Assembly (NCBI GenBank): GCA_963829575.1
Contig: CAWHJF010000017.1
Coordinates: 21,657 to 85,656, forward strand
Direction: 5' to 3'
Length of the DNA: 64,000 nt
Origin: KACC-23026 sp963829575
Lineage (GTDB): Bacteria > Bacillota > Bacilli > Bacillales > Sporolactobacillaceae
Of the stretch, positions 42,034-51,058 are shown in pieces. Made by a program: the position numbers and the translations under genes. The notes below the pieces were generated by a model, which saw nothing but the letters and a program-made list of their open reading frames with translations, was not told the DNA's origin and searched no databases. Numbering within the stretch: position 1 is the stretch's first letter; every line of letters starts with the position of its first letter.

Positions 42034-42312
42034 AAGGCATCCCCTTTCATTAAGTGTACAGTGTTAGTATGGGCGTTTCCGAGATAAATATCATTAGTGA
42101 AAAAATTTGGGTGTTTCCCACCTACCCTTTAAAATTAGGTTGAAACATAAGATAGCGTCCGTACCGGGGTTCCGCCTGAGATTTCGGGCACTATGCGACT
42201 CGCTTTGTAATTTTTGTTTCGGGAACTATGCGCAACGTTCAGTTCCCGAAATGCGGTTCGACGTGCGGTTCGGGAATAACGCATTGAGAGTCTGCACTCG
42301 CCTTAAAAATCC
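42034..42312. repeat. Intergenic region with CGGGAACTATGCG repeats
   Basis: Four related units alternate: TTTCGGGCACTATGCG (42182), TTTCGGGAACTATGCG (42217), AGTTCCCGAAATGCGG (42241) and GGTTCGGGAATAACGC (42267). They resemble the set at 7126-7187. An open frame across them is a by-product of the GC-rich repeats. Confidence 0.6.
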
Positions 42313-42343
42313 AACAAAAAAAGCCCCCCTAACGAAAAGGGGC
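42313..42343 (-). terminator. Terminator of the MarR gene
   Basis: GCCCCTTTTCGTTAGGGGGGC forms a GC stem and is followed on the minus strand by T7. Confidence 0.75.
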
Positions 42344-42352
42344 GCAACACTG

Positions 42353-42790
42353 TTAATCGGTTTCGGTTTGGAGGGCTAATTTTTCAAGAAGGATATCTAA
42401 GATTTTGAGTTCTTCGATACTGAGATGGGAATGAAGATTTAACATATAGCGATTCTTCAGAACTTCCATCTCTTTTACAAGCGTTTTCCCTTCTTCAGTT
42501 GAGTTTAACTCAACAATGCGTCGGTCTACTTCTGAACGATGGCGCTCCACATAGCCACGTTGCAAGAGGCGATCGGCAACCGCCGTTGCATAACTCGCAG
42601 TCACATTCATCTCTTTTGAGAGATCTGAAATTTTGACGGGTTCTTGCTCCGACAAACGCTTCATGAAAATAAATTCATGACTTGTAATGTTATTGTCTTT
42701 AAACAATTCGTTAATGCCTCTCTGAACTTGTCGAAACATGGTCCGGAATCTTTGTTCGATATTCTGGATCAACTCTGATTTTTTATCCAT
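42353..42790 (-). CDS. MarR family transcriptional regulator
   Basis: A 145-residue dimeric winged-helix regulator. The recognition helix region EPVKISDLSKEMNVTASYATAVADRL and wing VERHRSEVDRRIVEL (DRR motif) are typical. It follows the pump genes in the same direction but behind a strong terminator (42876-42915), so it is probably transcribed separately. It is the likely repressor of the adjacent EmrA/EmrB-type pump, by gene neighbourhood. Confidence 0.9.
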   Translation of the reverse strand: MDKKSELIQNIEQRFRTMFRQVQRGINELFKDNNITSHEFIFMKRLSEQEPVKISDLSKEMNVTASYATAVADRLLQRGYVERHRSEVDRRIVELNSTEEGKTLVKEMEVLKNRYMLNLHSHLSIEELKILDILLEKLALQTETD

Positions 42791-42875
42791 TTTTTCTCAC
42801 CCACTTATATCAACAAAAGGTGAATCACATTGTCTTCTTACTCCAAACTAAGTGACACATTTTCTTCCTATTTGT

Positions 42876-42915
42876 AAAAAACGAGAAGAACATTCAAGCA
42901 TTATGTCCTTCTCGT
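42876..42915 (-). terminator. Terminator of the pump operon
   Basis: ACGAGAAGAACAT / ATGTCCTTCTCGT with one G-T pair and a T-run after it on the minus strand. Confidence 0.85.
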
Positions 42916-42924
42916 TGTTGTTTT

Positions 42925-44985
42925 TTATTGATCCGTGGCTAATTCGTTCTTTTCAACTGCAGCAGGTGGTCCTGATTTTCTCGCAGCTTCTTTGACTGGT
43001 TTCGGTTTCGTTTGCACCGCACGTTTGATAAAGAAAGACAAGATCAAAGCGAGAATAGCTAAACCAGTTGCCACAATAAACGCATCATTAATGCCTTGGA
43101 TTGCAGATTCTTTCATAACCTGACCGTATATCATAGTCGTGACTAGACTGCTTCCTTCAGCGGTTGGCACATGCATAGTCGAGGCAAGGCCTTGACCAAG
43201 CATGTTTAACTTTTGGCTTAAGAAATGATTGGCCGATGTAATGGTGTTGATATAACCGCCTTGATGGAACGTCGTCCGATTGGACATAACCGTTACGAGA
43301 AACGCAGTGCCAAGTGACCCTGCAACCTGTCGCATGGTATTCGACATCGCCGTTCCATGACTATAATACTTCGGTGGCAAGTTGTTAAGCCCCTCTGTCA
43401 TAATAGGCATCATCAACATGGACATCCCAAACATACGGAACGTGTACATAACCATTATATGACCGTATGTCGTAGCATCCGTTAAATGGCCAAAATTCCA
43501 TGTGGTGACAGCCGTGATCAACAAGCCAACAATGGCAAGTGGACGCGCTCCAATTTTATCATATAAAATACCCGTAATCGGAGACATAATCCCCATTAAA
43601 ATTGCCCCAGGTAATAAAAGTAGACCGGATTGCAATGGGGTAAACCCACGGATATTTTGTAAATAAATTGGGGTTAAAATCATCCCTGCAAACATCGCCA
43701 TAGTAATAACGGCGTTTACGATGGTTGTCATTGAAAAGATGCTAAATTTAAACACTCGAAACTCAAGGATCGGATTTTTCACTGTTAACGATCGCCATAA
43801 GAATAACGCCAAGGCAATTACCCCTGCGATTAAAGCGACGTCAACTTTTGTAGAACTCCAGCCGTCATTTCCTGCTTCACTAAACGCATAGAGCACCCCA
43901 CCAAATCCAATGGTCGACAAAATGATACCAAGAATGTCTAGTTTTGGATGGGTTAATTTACGTATGTTACGTAAGAAAACAAAAGCTAAGATGATGTCAA
44001 TAATTGTAATTGGAAGCACAACGTAGAAAAGGATTCGCCATGAATAATTTTCTACAATCCAACCGGACAATGTTGGCCCAACAGCAGGTGCAAAGATCAT
44101 CGCAACACCCATCGTCCCCATCGCAGCGCCCCGTTTTTCCGGTGGGAAAATCGTGAGCATAACGTTGGTCATGAGCGGCATAATAATCCCCGCTCCAATT
44201 CCTTGGATTAAACGTCCAACCAAAAGAATTGGGAAGGTTGGAGAGATGGCACAGAAAATGGTTCCGATCCCAAACGAACTCATTGCAAATATAAACAAAG
44301 TACGGGTTGTAAACGTTTCGAGTAAGAATGCTGTGATTGGGATCAAAACCCCGTTGACTAGCATGTAACCCGTCACTAGCCACTGTACCGTGTTGTAGCT
44401 GACGTTTAAATCCGTTTGGATTTTTGGTAAGGCTACGTTGAGCAAGGTTTGATTTAAGATGGCTGTAAATGCACCTAAGATCAAAACGGCCACAATGGAC
44501 ACAGGGTGTACGGAACTCGGATCAATAATCTCCGAGCGCTTAGACGGTTTCTTTGTTCGCTTCTTCTTACCTGGACGTTCAGCCTTGGCAGACTCTTCCT
44601 TTATTTGTTCGGGGTCCTGTCCTTCAAAACTTGTAGCAGGTAAGGTTTCGTCAGTTGGCTCAGACGATCCATGTTCTTCTGAACCAGCTGGTTCAGAAGA
44701 GCGGATCGGTTGATTGGTACTGTCAGACACTACATCTTTATCGAGATCAGAACGAGAACGCAACGGTGTCTCGTCTTCAGATCTAGAAGCGGTTTGCATC
44801 GACGGTTGTTCATCAACTTGATCTTCACCCGGCTGCTTACGTCCTCTCCGCCTTGACCGTGAAAGTGATTCATTGGGGGAATCATCGACTTGATTCGCTG
44901 ACTTTCTATTTCTTCTAAAAATCATGTTTAAGCCAACAATTACAAGCACAATAAATACGATATATGCCCAAAGAAAAGGTGACAT
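42925..44985 (-). CDS. DHA2-family drug:H+ antiporter (EmrB type) with long N-terminal extension
   Basis: A 686-residue MFS exporter. Residues about 160-655 form the 14-helix DHA2 unit: TLLNVALPKIQTDL, GRLIQGIGAGIIMPL (motif C region) and SYNTVQWLVTGYML are characteristic. Unusually, it starts with an extra helix (MSPFLWAYIVFIVLVIVGLN) and about 125 residues of charged, Ser/Glu/Arg-rich linker before the transporter. That makes it roughly 170 residues longer than typical EmrB. ATG 44985 has GGAGGG 6 nt upstream. The upstream gene encodes its adaptor subunit. Confidence 0.9.
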   Translation of the reverse strand: MSPFLWAYIVFIVLVIVGLNMIFRRNRKSANQVDDSPNESLSRSRRRGRKQPGEDQVDEQPSMQTASRSEDETPLRSRSDLDKDVVSDSTNQPIRSSEPAGSEEHGSSEPTDETLPATSFEGQDPEQIKEESAKAERPGKKKRTKKPSKRSEIIDPSSVHPVSIVAVLILGAFTAILNQTLLNVALPKIQTDLNVSYNTVQWLVTGYMLVNGVLIPITAFLLETFTTRTLFIFAMSSFGIGTIFCAISPTFPILLVGRLIQGIGAGIIMPLMTNVMLTIFPPEKRGAAMGTMGVAMIFAPAVGPTLSGWIVENYSWRILFYVVLPITIIDIILAFVFLRNIRKLTHPKLDILGIILSTIGFGGVLYAFSEAGNDGWSSTKVDVALIAGVIALALFLWRSLTVKNPILEFRVFKFSIFSMTTIVNAVITMAMFAGMILTPIYLQNIRGFTPLQSGLLLLPGAILMGIMSPITGILYDKIGARPLAIVGLLITAVTTWNFGHLTDATTYGHIMVMYTFRMFGMSMLMMPIMTEGLNNLPPKYYSHGTAMSNTMRQVAGSLGTAFLVTVMSNRTTFHQGGYINTITSANHFLSQKLNMLGQGLASTMHVPTAEGSSLVTTMIYGQVMKESAIQGINDAFIVATGLAILALILSFFIKRAVQTKPKPVKEAARKSGPPAAVEKNELATDQ

Positions 44986-45035
44986 GATGGACCCTCCTTC
45001 CATTTTAGTTCATCTGTCCTAACTCACTTAAACCA

Positions 45036-45692
45036 TCAAGTATGGATTCGAACGGTAGTGTTCATGCCAGGACGTAATTGAACGCCTTTAGAAGAATCGA
45101 TTGAGATTCGAACTGGAATTAACTGAACAACTTTTGTAAAGTTACCTGATTGATTGCTGCTTGGTAGTAAAGAGAATGTACTGTTTGTTGCAAGACCGAT
45201 TTTTTCGATATGACCAGTAAGGTCTGTTCCTTTGTAAGCATCCACGTAAATGTCTACTTTTTGTCCAACAGAAATATTGTCAATATCGGTTTCTTTAATA
45301 TTAGCTGTGACATACAACTTGTTGTAGTCATACGCATAGGCAAGCGGCATACCGGCTGCAACATACGTATCTTCTACCCCACTGTTTTGCGCAATCGTTC
45401 CAGATTTAGGCATTGTGACCGGAACTTGAACGGATTGTCCTTTAGCATTTTGAGTGGTGATTTGCCCGACTGTATCCCCTGCGCTAAAAGTTTGACCTTG
45501 TGTGCCATTCCATGTGGTTAATTTTCCAGATGTAGGTGGCGCTACTGAAATTTGTTGACCATCAATCATCGCATTGTCGGTTTTGACATAGTTTGCACTT
45601 TGATCGTAATAATAATAGCCTAATGCGCCTCCACCGATTAGTACAATAATGACAATTATGTTCGTTAATAATAAACGACCAAAACTACTCAT
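45036..45692 (-). CDS. HlyD/EmrA-type membrane fusion (adaptor) protein
   Basis: A 218-residue adaptor with one N-terminal membrane anchor (residues 10-28), a short biotinyl-lipoyl-like domain split around ISVAPPTSGKLTTWNG and ...MPKSGTIAQNSGVEDTYVAAGMPLA, and a beta barrel ending RPGMNTTVRIHT. The coiled-coil hairpin of Gram-negative EmrA is missing, as usual in Firmicutes. GGAGGG precedes the ATG. It is cotranscribed with the DHA2 pump. Confidence 0.88.
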   Translation of the reverse strand: MSSFGRLLLTNIIVIIVLIGGGALGYYYYDQSANYVKTDNAMIDGQQISVAPPTSGKLTTWNGTQGQTFSAGDTVGQITTQNAKGQSVQVPVTMPKSGTIAQNSGVEDTYVAAGMPLAYAYDYNKLYVTANIKETDIDNISVGQKVDIYVDAYKGTDLTGHIEKIGLATNSTFSLLPSSNQSGNFTKVVQLIPVRISIDSSKGVQLRPGMNTTVRIHT

Positions 45693-45795
45693 TGAATGAC
45701 CCTCCCTCTTTTCTTTCGCAGCATTATTCTAGGTTAGCATGCCCATTTTGAATGAAGACTTTCATAATGGCCAACCCAAATGTGTACACAAGCCT

Positions 45796-45832
45796 TCTTT
45801 TTAATGTATGAGCCTTAAATACATTAAAAAGA
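45796..45832. other. Perfect 14-bp inverted repeat
   Basis: TCTTTTTAATGTAT / ATACATTAAAAAGA with a 9-nt spacer lies 100 bp upstream of the adaptor gene. The T-rich arms suggest a terminator for leftward or rightward transcripts or a regulator site; no gene ends here. Confidence 0.5.
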
Positions 45833-45938
45833 CTTCACCTTATATTGAAAGGTTAAGCAAAGCCTCTGCACAACACGACCGAGTCGAATCACCTAAAATG
45901 AGCCTCCCCCTGCTGCGACCAGAACATTTAAAATAAAT

Positions 45939-45957
45939 TACTTAACAAGGTTAAGTA
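45939..45957. promoter_or_regulatory. Palindromic operator candidate of the pump operon
   Basis: TACTTAAC-AAG-GTTAAGTA has perfect 8-bp arms, the size and AT-rich symmetry common in MarR operators. It lies about 250 bp ahead of the adaptor gene start. Confidence 0.45.
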
Positions 45958-46076
45958 TATTTTCAACGTTTTAAATCATACCACGTCACTTTTAATTAAG
46001 CAACTCCTTAAACCTCAAAAATATATGGCAAAAATTTGAACGAAAATAAAGCGATTAATCCTTTAAAAACATGAAA

Positions 46077-46107
46077 AAGACGGTAACCTGCAGAGAGGTT
46101 ACCGTCT
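46077..46107 (-). terminator. Terminator of the small membrane protein gene
   Basis: AAGACGGTAACC / GGTTACCGTCTT with a 7-nt loop, followed by T's on the minus strand. Confidence 0.88.
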
Positions 46108-46126
46108 TGCAAAGCGGGTACAATCA

Positions 46127-46324
46127 TCATGCGACATAATTAATTATGATAGCAATAATCCCACAGATGATCGCGAACCAGTTGACCCCTTTAGATGGTG
46201 AGAAAAGGCCAATTATACCTAATACAAGACCAATCACACCTAAAACTAGATGAGCTGTAAAGAAACCAACGACGGCTACAACGATCCCAATCCAACCAAG
46301 CCATTTTCCTGCTTTACCATTCAT
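46127..46324 (-). CDS. Small DUF4190-like membrane protein
   Basis: A 65-residue protein with two or three glycine-rich helices (WLGWIGIVVAVVGFF, LGVIGLVLGIIGLFS, WFAIICGIIAIIINY). Such proteins are common in Bacillales and often mislabelled as C4-dicarboxylate transporters; the role is unknown. It stands alone with its own terminator. Confidence 0.75.
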   Translation of the reverse strand: MNGKAGKWLGWIGIVVAVVGFFTAHLVLGVIGLVLGIIGLFSPSKGVNWFAIICGIIAIIINYVA

Positions 46325-46473
46325 TTATTAGGGCCCCTTTCGTTTTTCTTTATCCTAGATGTATAGGACGTGTTTGGATGTGCCTCTCTAAAAACATATG
46401 AGGACTTATCCAAGTTTATTAACAAAAGATTGTCTTAAACTTTAAGAGGCCCATCCTTCAATACAAATGCAGG

Positions 46474-48048
46474 TTAATCTTCTTCACCACTTTGAAGTGT
46501 TTCAAGCTTAGCCAAAATAGCTTGTTTCTTTTCCGATGCAATTTTGGAAGTAATAAGATCATCATTTAATAAATCTTGTATCGCTTGAAATTCAGATAAT
46601 AACAATTGGCGCTGAACTTGGCGCTTTTGATCCTCTTCCACTTCAGGCATGGAATTGTAAAGCTTGTTAAGCTTTTCATGCCCTTCCCCGATTCGATCTT
46701 TATAGACTGTTTTAAATTCTTCATACACTTTTCCATCCACTAATGCACGTAGCCGCATATCCTCTAATTTGTCTAACGCCGTATTGGATTGGTGAATCTC
46801 CGTGACCGTTTCATCAAATTCATCTAAGGTGTTAGAGTTCGGTTCAAGTTTTAAAAACTTTATAAAGGGGTCCAAACTCCAACTCTGAAAAATAAGCGAA
46901 AAAATAACGACTCCAAATGTGAGCGCCTGTATGGTATCACGGCCCGGAAAATCGTTTGGGAGACTCAAAGCTAAGGCGACCGATAAGCTCCCTTTTAGAC
47001 CTCCCCAATTAATAAGATGTTTCCATTTCATTGGGAATTTCTCAAAACTTAAACTTAGATAAACGGCTAGCGTTCTGGCAACTAACACAATTAAAACGGC
47101 TGGTATGATCAACTTCCATTTCTCACCAAAGTGGATTTGATTGATCTGTAAACCAAGCATGAAAAAGATAAGGGAATTGGCAATAAATGCGATCACATCC
47201 CAAAAACTTCGAATCGTCATTTTGGTTAATGGGGTCATCCCAATCGAAGACCCATATGAACCAAACACAAGACCTGCCACTACGACTGCTACAACCCCAC
47301 TTACTTTAAGTTCTTCCGCAAGAAAGTAAGAGCCAAAGAACAATACGATGGAGAAGGAAATTTCAAGCGGATAATCATCAAAGAGTTTTGTTAGATGTGA
47401 GAATAAGAATCCCAACAATCCACCGATTAAAGCTCCACCCACTGCAAATTTCAGAAACATGAGAACGCCTTGGCCGAGTCCGCTCCATCCCATATCAATC
47501 CATGTTAGAAGATAAAAAACGGACATATTAAAAAGCACAACACCAATGCCATCATTAAACAGACTCTCACCCTCTAGAATCGTTGAGAGTTGTCGATTAA
47601 TCCCTTTTGATTTCAGGATCGATATGACACTTATTGGATCAGTTGTCGCCATAAGCGCACCAAAGACCATCGCCACCACTAATGATAAGCCCATTATGTA
47701 ATAAGAGAATACACCAATAAATATATAAGTCAGGAGCGTCCCAACCAGGGCTAAGAGCAAAACCGTCTTTTTATTGGAAAGCAAATGATGCACGGGCATA
47801 TTCAGTGTGGCTTCCCCTAACAAAATGGGTAGGAAAATGGACAGGATGACGATAGGAAAAGCTGTTGAAGACGTCACGAGATTGTATAGGCTTTGGATTT
47901 GAGGCAAATGGACCGCACCAATTAACAGACCCGAAAAGACTAATGCTGTCGGATAGGGGCGTTTCAAATATTTGGCAAGAGCGGTAATTCCGACTGAAAC
48001 CGCAAATAACACAACGATTGAAATAAGCTTCATATCAAAGTTTTCCAT
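46474..48048 (-). CDS. Na+(cation)/H+ antiporter, CPA1 family
   Basis: A 524-residue antiporter with 12-13 helices over residues 1-400. MATTDPISVISILKS and GESLFNDGIGVVLF carry the conserved Asp pair of the CPA1 ion site. The cytosolic tail (about 405-524) is charged and helical, with coiled-coil character (KLNKLYNSMPEVEEDQKRQ). ATG 48048 has GAGGAG 5 nt upstream. It should export Na+ or K+ and help pH control. Confidence 0.9.
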   Translation of the reverse strand: MENFDMKLISIVVLFAVSVGITALAKYLKRPYPTALVFSGLLIGAVHLPQIQSLYNLVTSSTAFPIVILSIFLPILLGEATLNMPVHHLLSNKKTVLLLALVGTLLTYIFIGVFSYYIMGLSLVVAMVFGALMATTDPISVISILKSKGINRQLSTILEGESLFNDGIGVVLFNMSVFYLLTWIDMGWSGLGQGVLMFLKFAVGGALIGGLLGFLFSHLTKLFDDYPLEISFSIVLFFGSYFLAEELKVSGVVAVVVAGLVFGSYGSSIGMTPLTKMTIRSFWDVIAFIANSLIFFMLGLQINQIHFGEKWKLIIPAVLIVLVARTLAVYLSLSFEKFPMKWKHLINWGGLKGSLSVALALSLPNDFPGRDTIQALTFGVVIFSLIFQSWSLDPFIKFLKLEPNSNTLDEFDETVTEIHQSNTALDKLEDMRLRALVDGKVYEEFKTVYKDRIGEGHEKLNKLYNSMPEVEEDQKRQVQRQLLLSEFQAIQDLLNDDLITSKIASEKKQAILAKLETLQSGEED

Positions 48049-48162
48049 AGACACTCCTCTAATCCTGACGATTTATTTTTAGTTTACACTAAACCCAATT
48101 GGTTATAAACCATGTCACTTTCCATATTTAGGCAAGTGCCCATTTTTGATTAAAGGCTAAAC

Positions 48163-48188
48163 ACATATCCCCCTTTTTACATAGGATA
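48163..48188 (+). promoter_or_regulatory. Candidate sigma-K promoter of the YjcZ gene
   Basis: CATAGGATA (48180-48188) fits the sigma-K -10 pattern CATANNNTA, with AC about 17 bp upstream. It lies 34 bp before the start codon of a spore-type peptide. Confidence 0.35.
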
Positions 48189-48221
48189 TATTGAAACCAG
48201 GTAAGAGGGGGTGAAAACAGA

Positions 48222-48389
48222 ATGGTCTACGGTGGCTATGGATATGGTGGCTACGGCTACGGTGCAGGTGCAGGTGGTTACGGTGGTGGCTGCTGCTACG
48301 GTGGCGGTAACACTGGCGGCGCTGGATTTGCACTAATCGTCGTCTTGTTCATCCTCTTGATTATTGTTGGTACAGCTTATGTCTATTAA
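48222..48389 (+). CDS. YjcZ-family sporulation peptide with Gly/Tyr-rich head
   Basis: A 55-residue peptide. The first 30 residues are GYG repeats with a Cys-Cys pair (GGGCCYGGG). The rest is the family helix GAGFALIVVLFILLIIVGTAYVY, almost the same as in the 31-residue paralogue at 5494-5589. GGGGGTG precedes the ATG. A terminator follows. Confidence 0.88.
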   Translation: MVYGGYGYGGYGYGAGAGGYGGGCCYGGGNTGGAGFALIVVLFILLIIVGTAYVY

Positions 48390-48400
48390 TTTCTAAAAAC

Positions 48401-48437
48401 ACAAGGTCTGTCTCTAAGTCGAGACAGACTTGTTTTA
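48401..48437 (+). terminator. Terminator of the YjcZ gene
   Basis: ACAAGGTCTGTCTC / GAGACAGACTTGT with a 6-nt loop and T-rich tail. Confidence 0.85.
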
Positions 48438-48504
48438 TTTTGGCCAAGATTTTTTAAAATTGGATGGTTGATTCGATTCAAACAGGGTCAACCGTAAAAA
48501 GAGA

Positions 48505-48530
48505 AACGAGTGAGCATTCGCTCACTCGTT
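48505..48530 (-). terminator. Terminator of the Gly/Phe/Tyr-rich gene
   Basis: AACGAGTGAGC / GCTCACTCGTT with a short loop and T's on the minus strand. Confidence 0.8.
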
Positions 48531-48544
48531 CATTATTATCTTAT

Positions 48545-48751
48545 TTAATACCAGAACCCAAATGGTCGAAACCATGGACGATACCCATAGAAACCATAAC
48601 CTGGAAATCCATAACCAAATCCATAACCTGGAAATCCGAAGCCATAACCAGGGAAGCCAAAGCCGCCATAGAAAGGAAACGCGCGTGTCTCCTCAGTAGC
48701 GTGATAACCCGAATTATAAGGGAGATAACCATATCCTGTTTGTGGTGTCAC
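48545..48751 (-). CDS. Gly/Phe/Tyr/Pro-rich coat-like protein
   Basis: A 68-residue protein. After MTPQTGYGYLPYNSGYH it is built of GFGFPGYGF-type repeats and ends RPWFRPFGFWY. Such aromatic, glycine-rich repeats are common in spore surface proteins. GTG 48751 is chosen because AAGGAGG lies 9 nt upstream; the frame is open nine codons further without a good site. A CATACCTTA sequence (48790-48782) resembles a sigma-K -10. It converges on the YjcZ gene. Confidence 0.65.
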   Translation of the reverse strand: MTPQTGYGYLPYNSGYHATEETRAFPFYGGFGFPGYGFGFPGYGFGYGFPGYGFYGYRPWFRPFGFWY

Positions 48752-48841
48752 TAAGATCTGCCTCCTTAGATTCTTCAATCCTAAGGTATGCAGTCCTCCT
48801 ATTACATGGGTAAGTCCCCACAGTTTAAGATAAGCCCAATT

Positions 48842-49669
48842 TTAAAGAACAGTCGTAAGGAAAATAACAAGGCCTACAATCCAGCAATAATAAGCAAATG
48901 GACGCATTGCACTAACCTCGTTTTTCTTAAACAAACGCATCATAATCCAGGTTGCAATGAATGCACAAATCCCCGCTAAAAGCCCCCCGATTAAACTCAT
49001 CTTCATTAACCCAGGAACATGAGCATGCATCATTTTCGGAACTTCTAAAACAGCGGCACCTGCAATAATTGGAACACCTAAAAGCATAGTGAATTTAGCA
49101 GAAGCTTCATGTTTCAATCCTGTCCAAAAACCAGCCGTGATTGTGGAACCGGTTCGTGAGAATCCAGGAATTAATGCCAGACTTTGAAAAAGACCAACAA
49201 AAAGGGCTTGACCAAATGATAAGTCTTCAATCTCTTTCGAACCATTTTGACGGACACGTTCGCCAAAAAACAAAAAGAACCCATTAATAATCAAGAAAAT
49301 AGACGCACTCGTCACATTGCTAAACACATGTTCAATCGGATTTTGAAAAAGTTTACCAATAATCGCAGCTGGAATCGTCGCCACAATGACGAGTAAAATA
49401 ATTTTTCGAGCATTCTTGTCGCGACCGGTAAAAAGATTAAGAATGATTTTAACCCAATCTTTGATGAAATAAAGAAACAAGGCAAGCGCTGTCCCTAAAT
49501 GAAGCATGACGACGTAAGCAAGAAAATGTTGTTTGAGAAAAGTATCACTTAAATTCCAGTGAAACACATAAGGCGTAAAGACACCATGTGCCACACTACT
49601 TATTGGGAATAATTCTGTAATCCCTTGAACAATGGCAAAAACTAATGTTTGAATCATCGTTAAATGCAA
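48842..49669 (-). CDS. uppP: Undecaprenyl-diphosphatase UppP (BacA family)
   Basis: A 275-residue membrane phosphatase with about eight helices that recycles undecaprenyl diphosphate, the wall lipid carrier, and so affects bacitracin tolerance. Motif 1 is IVQGITELFPISSVAHG and motif 2 is PGFSRTGSTITAGF. The TTG at 49669 (GGGGAG 10 nt upstream) is preferred; ATG 49657 is an alternative, and the open frame runs to 49687. The 'ELFPISSVAHGV' variant is less usual than E-LP-ISSSGHL, so it may be a divergent branch. Confidence 0.85.
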   Translation of the reverse strand: MHLTMIQTLVFAIVQGITELFPISSVAHGVFTPYVFHWNLSDTFLKQHFLAYVVMLHLGTALALFLYFIKDWVKIILNLFTGRDKNARKIILLVIVATIPAAIIGKLFQNPIEHVFSNVTSASIFLIINGFFLFFGERVRQNGSKEIEDLSFGQALFVGLFQSLALIPGFSRTGSTITAGFWTGLKHEASAKFTMLLGVPIIAGAAVLEVPKMMHAHVPGLMKMSLIGGLLAGICAFIATWIMMRLFKKNEVSAMRPFAYYCWIVGLVIFLTTVL

Positions 49670-49894
49670 AGCCGACCCGCTCCCCACAATTTTTAATTTG
49701 TCTTATAAATTGACTAGCGTAACCTATAAAAAGATCACAACAATTTATTTTTTCTTCTTAGGAAACCAAAACCTTCTTTAATTTACCTTATATATTATGT
49801 GGAAACAAGTCTAATTTTGTAAAAGAATGTACAACTCATATGGAATAATAGTCGCCGAATGGGACCACCCAAGTCCCAAGCCTTTTCGCTCCCC

Positions 49895-50146
49895 TTAACG
49901 AAACATCATATATAGGGTAGCCGCGACTATAGCTCCCAAAAATGCGAGGACATAAATCCATACGAGAACGCTAAGATTCTTTTTTTCATCCTTAAAATGA
50001 TGGGCTCTGACAGGTTTGGTCTGTTCGTTCGGATCCATCTCTTCCATAGACTTGATAGTTTGGTTCACTTGTTTCCCCGCAATCAAGGTCCCAACCAACG
50101 CAATCCCCCCAATCACGACAATCACTATTGTGTATAAAATCCACAT
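49895..50146 (-). CDS. Two-helix small membrane protein of unknown function
   Basis: An 83-residue protein with helices at about 4-24 and 60-80 and a charged middle (KSMEEMDPNEQTKPVRAHH). GGAGGTG lies just upstream of the ATG. No family recognised. The downstream 200 bp towards uppP holds no gene. Confidence 0.6.
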   Translation of the reverse strand: MWILYTIVIVVIGGIALVGTLIAGKQVNQTIKSMEEMDPNEQTKPVRAHHFKDEKKNLSVLVWIYVLAFLGAIVAATLYMMFR

Positions 50147-50390
50147 CGTGCCACCTCCAGCTTACTTTTATAGTATTTGCTCTGTTAACTATGCGTGGTG
50201 ATTTCCGCTTCAATCAAAAAAACTGAAAATGAAGATTAACATTCAACACATTTTTAAAGGTAATTGTATCCGCTTTCAAAATAGTGACCATCGAAACTTT
50301 TCTAATTAGAAATTGGGCTGTTCCCCATGGGCAAATGACTCACCACCCGACCTTTTGTGAATACGTTAGGCATAGGAGGATCAGAAACCT

Positions 50391-50999
50391 ATGCATCTCA
50401 TTACCGTAATATTCATAGGGATTATCGCAAATATTGATAATCTTGTTATTGGTTTTTCTTATGGGTTAAAGAAGACCCAAATTCCGTTCAGTTCCAACTT
50501 CATGATCGCGGTCATGTCCATGATCTGCTCTCTTGCCGCCCTTATGGTTGGTCATTTTGTTTCAAGATTTTTGACAGCTGGCCTAACCAATGCGATCGGC
50601 GGGATCCTGCTTATTTTAATTGGCGGTTTGATCATGTGGTCTACATTTTATGAAAGAAAACAAAGAATTAGTGGGAAACAACCCGATCTCGTAAAGATTG
50701 TCTACGAACCCAAAAAAGCAGATCTTGACCTCAACAATCGGATCTCTCTAAAGGAATCTATTTTTCTTGGCTTCGCCCTGGCATTGAACAGTATCAGTAC
50801 CAGTTTTAGCGTTGGACTTAGCGATCCATCCTTTGCCGCTTATATCGTTTCAATCGGATTATTTTCACTCATTTCCATTTGGATTGGAACCCGATTAGGC
50901 AGTCGCGTTAAGGCAATTCTCAAGAATTTAGAATTCTATGCCCCCATTTTATCTGGAGGTCTTCTAATAATGGTTGGGATATATGAGATCGTTCTTTAG
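50391..50999 (+). CDS. ytaF: Sporulation membrane protein YtaF (MntP-like)
   Basis: A 202-residue, six-helix protein of the MntP/YtaF superfamily. Two repeats begin with IANIDNLVIGFSYGLKK and LGFALALNSISTSFSVGL; the Asp of the first repeat matches the metal-site Asp of MntP, whereas the second repeat has Asn-Ser. YtaF is induced in sporulation, and cation transport is suspected. AGGAGG precedes the ATG. Confidence 0.8.
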   Translation: MHLITVIFIGIIANIDNLVIGFSYGLKKTQIPFSSNFMIAVMSMICSLAALMVGHFVSRFLTAGLTNAIGGILLILIGGLIMWSTFYERKQRISGKQPDLVKIVYEPKKADLDLNNRISLKESIFLGFALALNSISTSFSVGLSDPSFAAYIVSIGLFSLISIWIGTRLGSRVKAILKNLEFYAPILSGGLLIMVGIYEIVL

Positions 51000-51006
51000 T
51001 TAATCA

Positions 51007-51056
51007 AAGAGACTGACTCAGGAAGGGGCTGACGCTTACTTCTTGGTCAGTCTCTT
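51007..51056. terminator. Convergent terminator ytaF/zur
   Basis: AAGAGACTGAC / GTCAGTCTCTT with a long 28-nt loop lies between the two convergent stops. Confidence 0.7.
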
Positions 51057-51058
51057 CT

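Noticed and set aside
42107..42379. 90-codon frame on the plus strand
   Set aside because: It covers CGGGAAC repeats and overlaps the terminator and 3' end of the MarR gene.
48842..49687. Translation of the uppP gene from the far upstream GTG at 49687
   Set aside because: No ribosome site; the TTG at 49669 has GGGGAG at a suitable distance.
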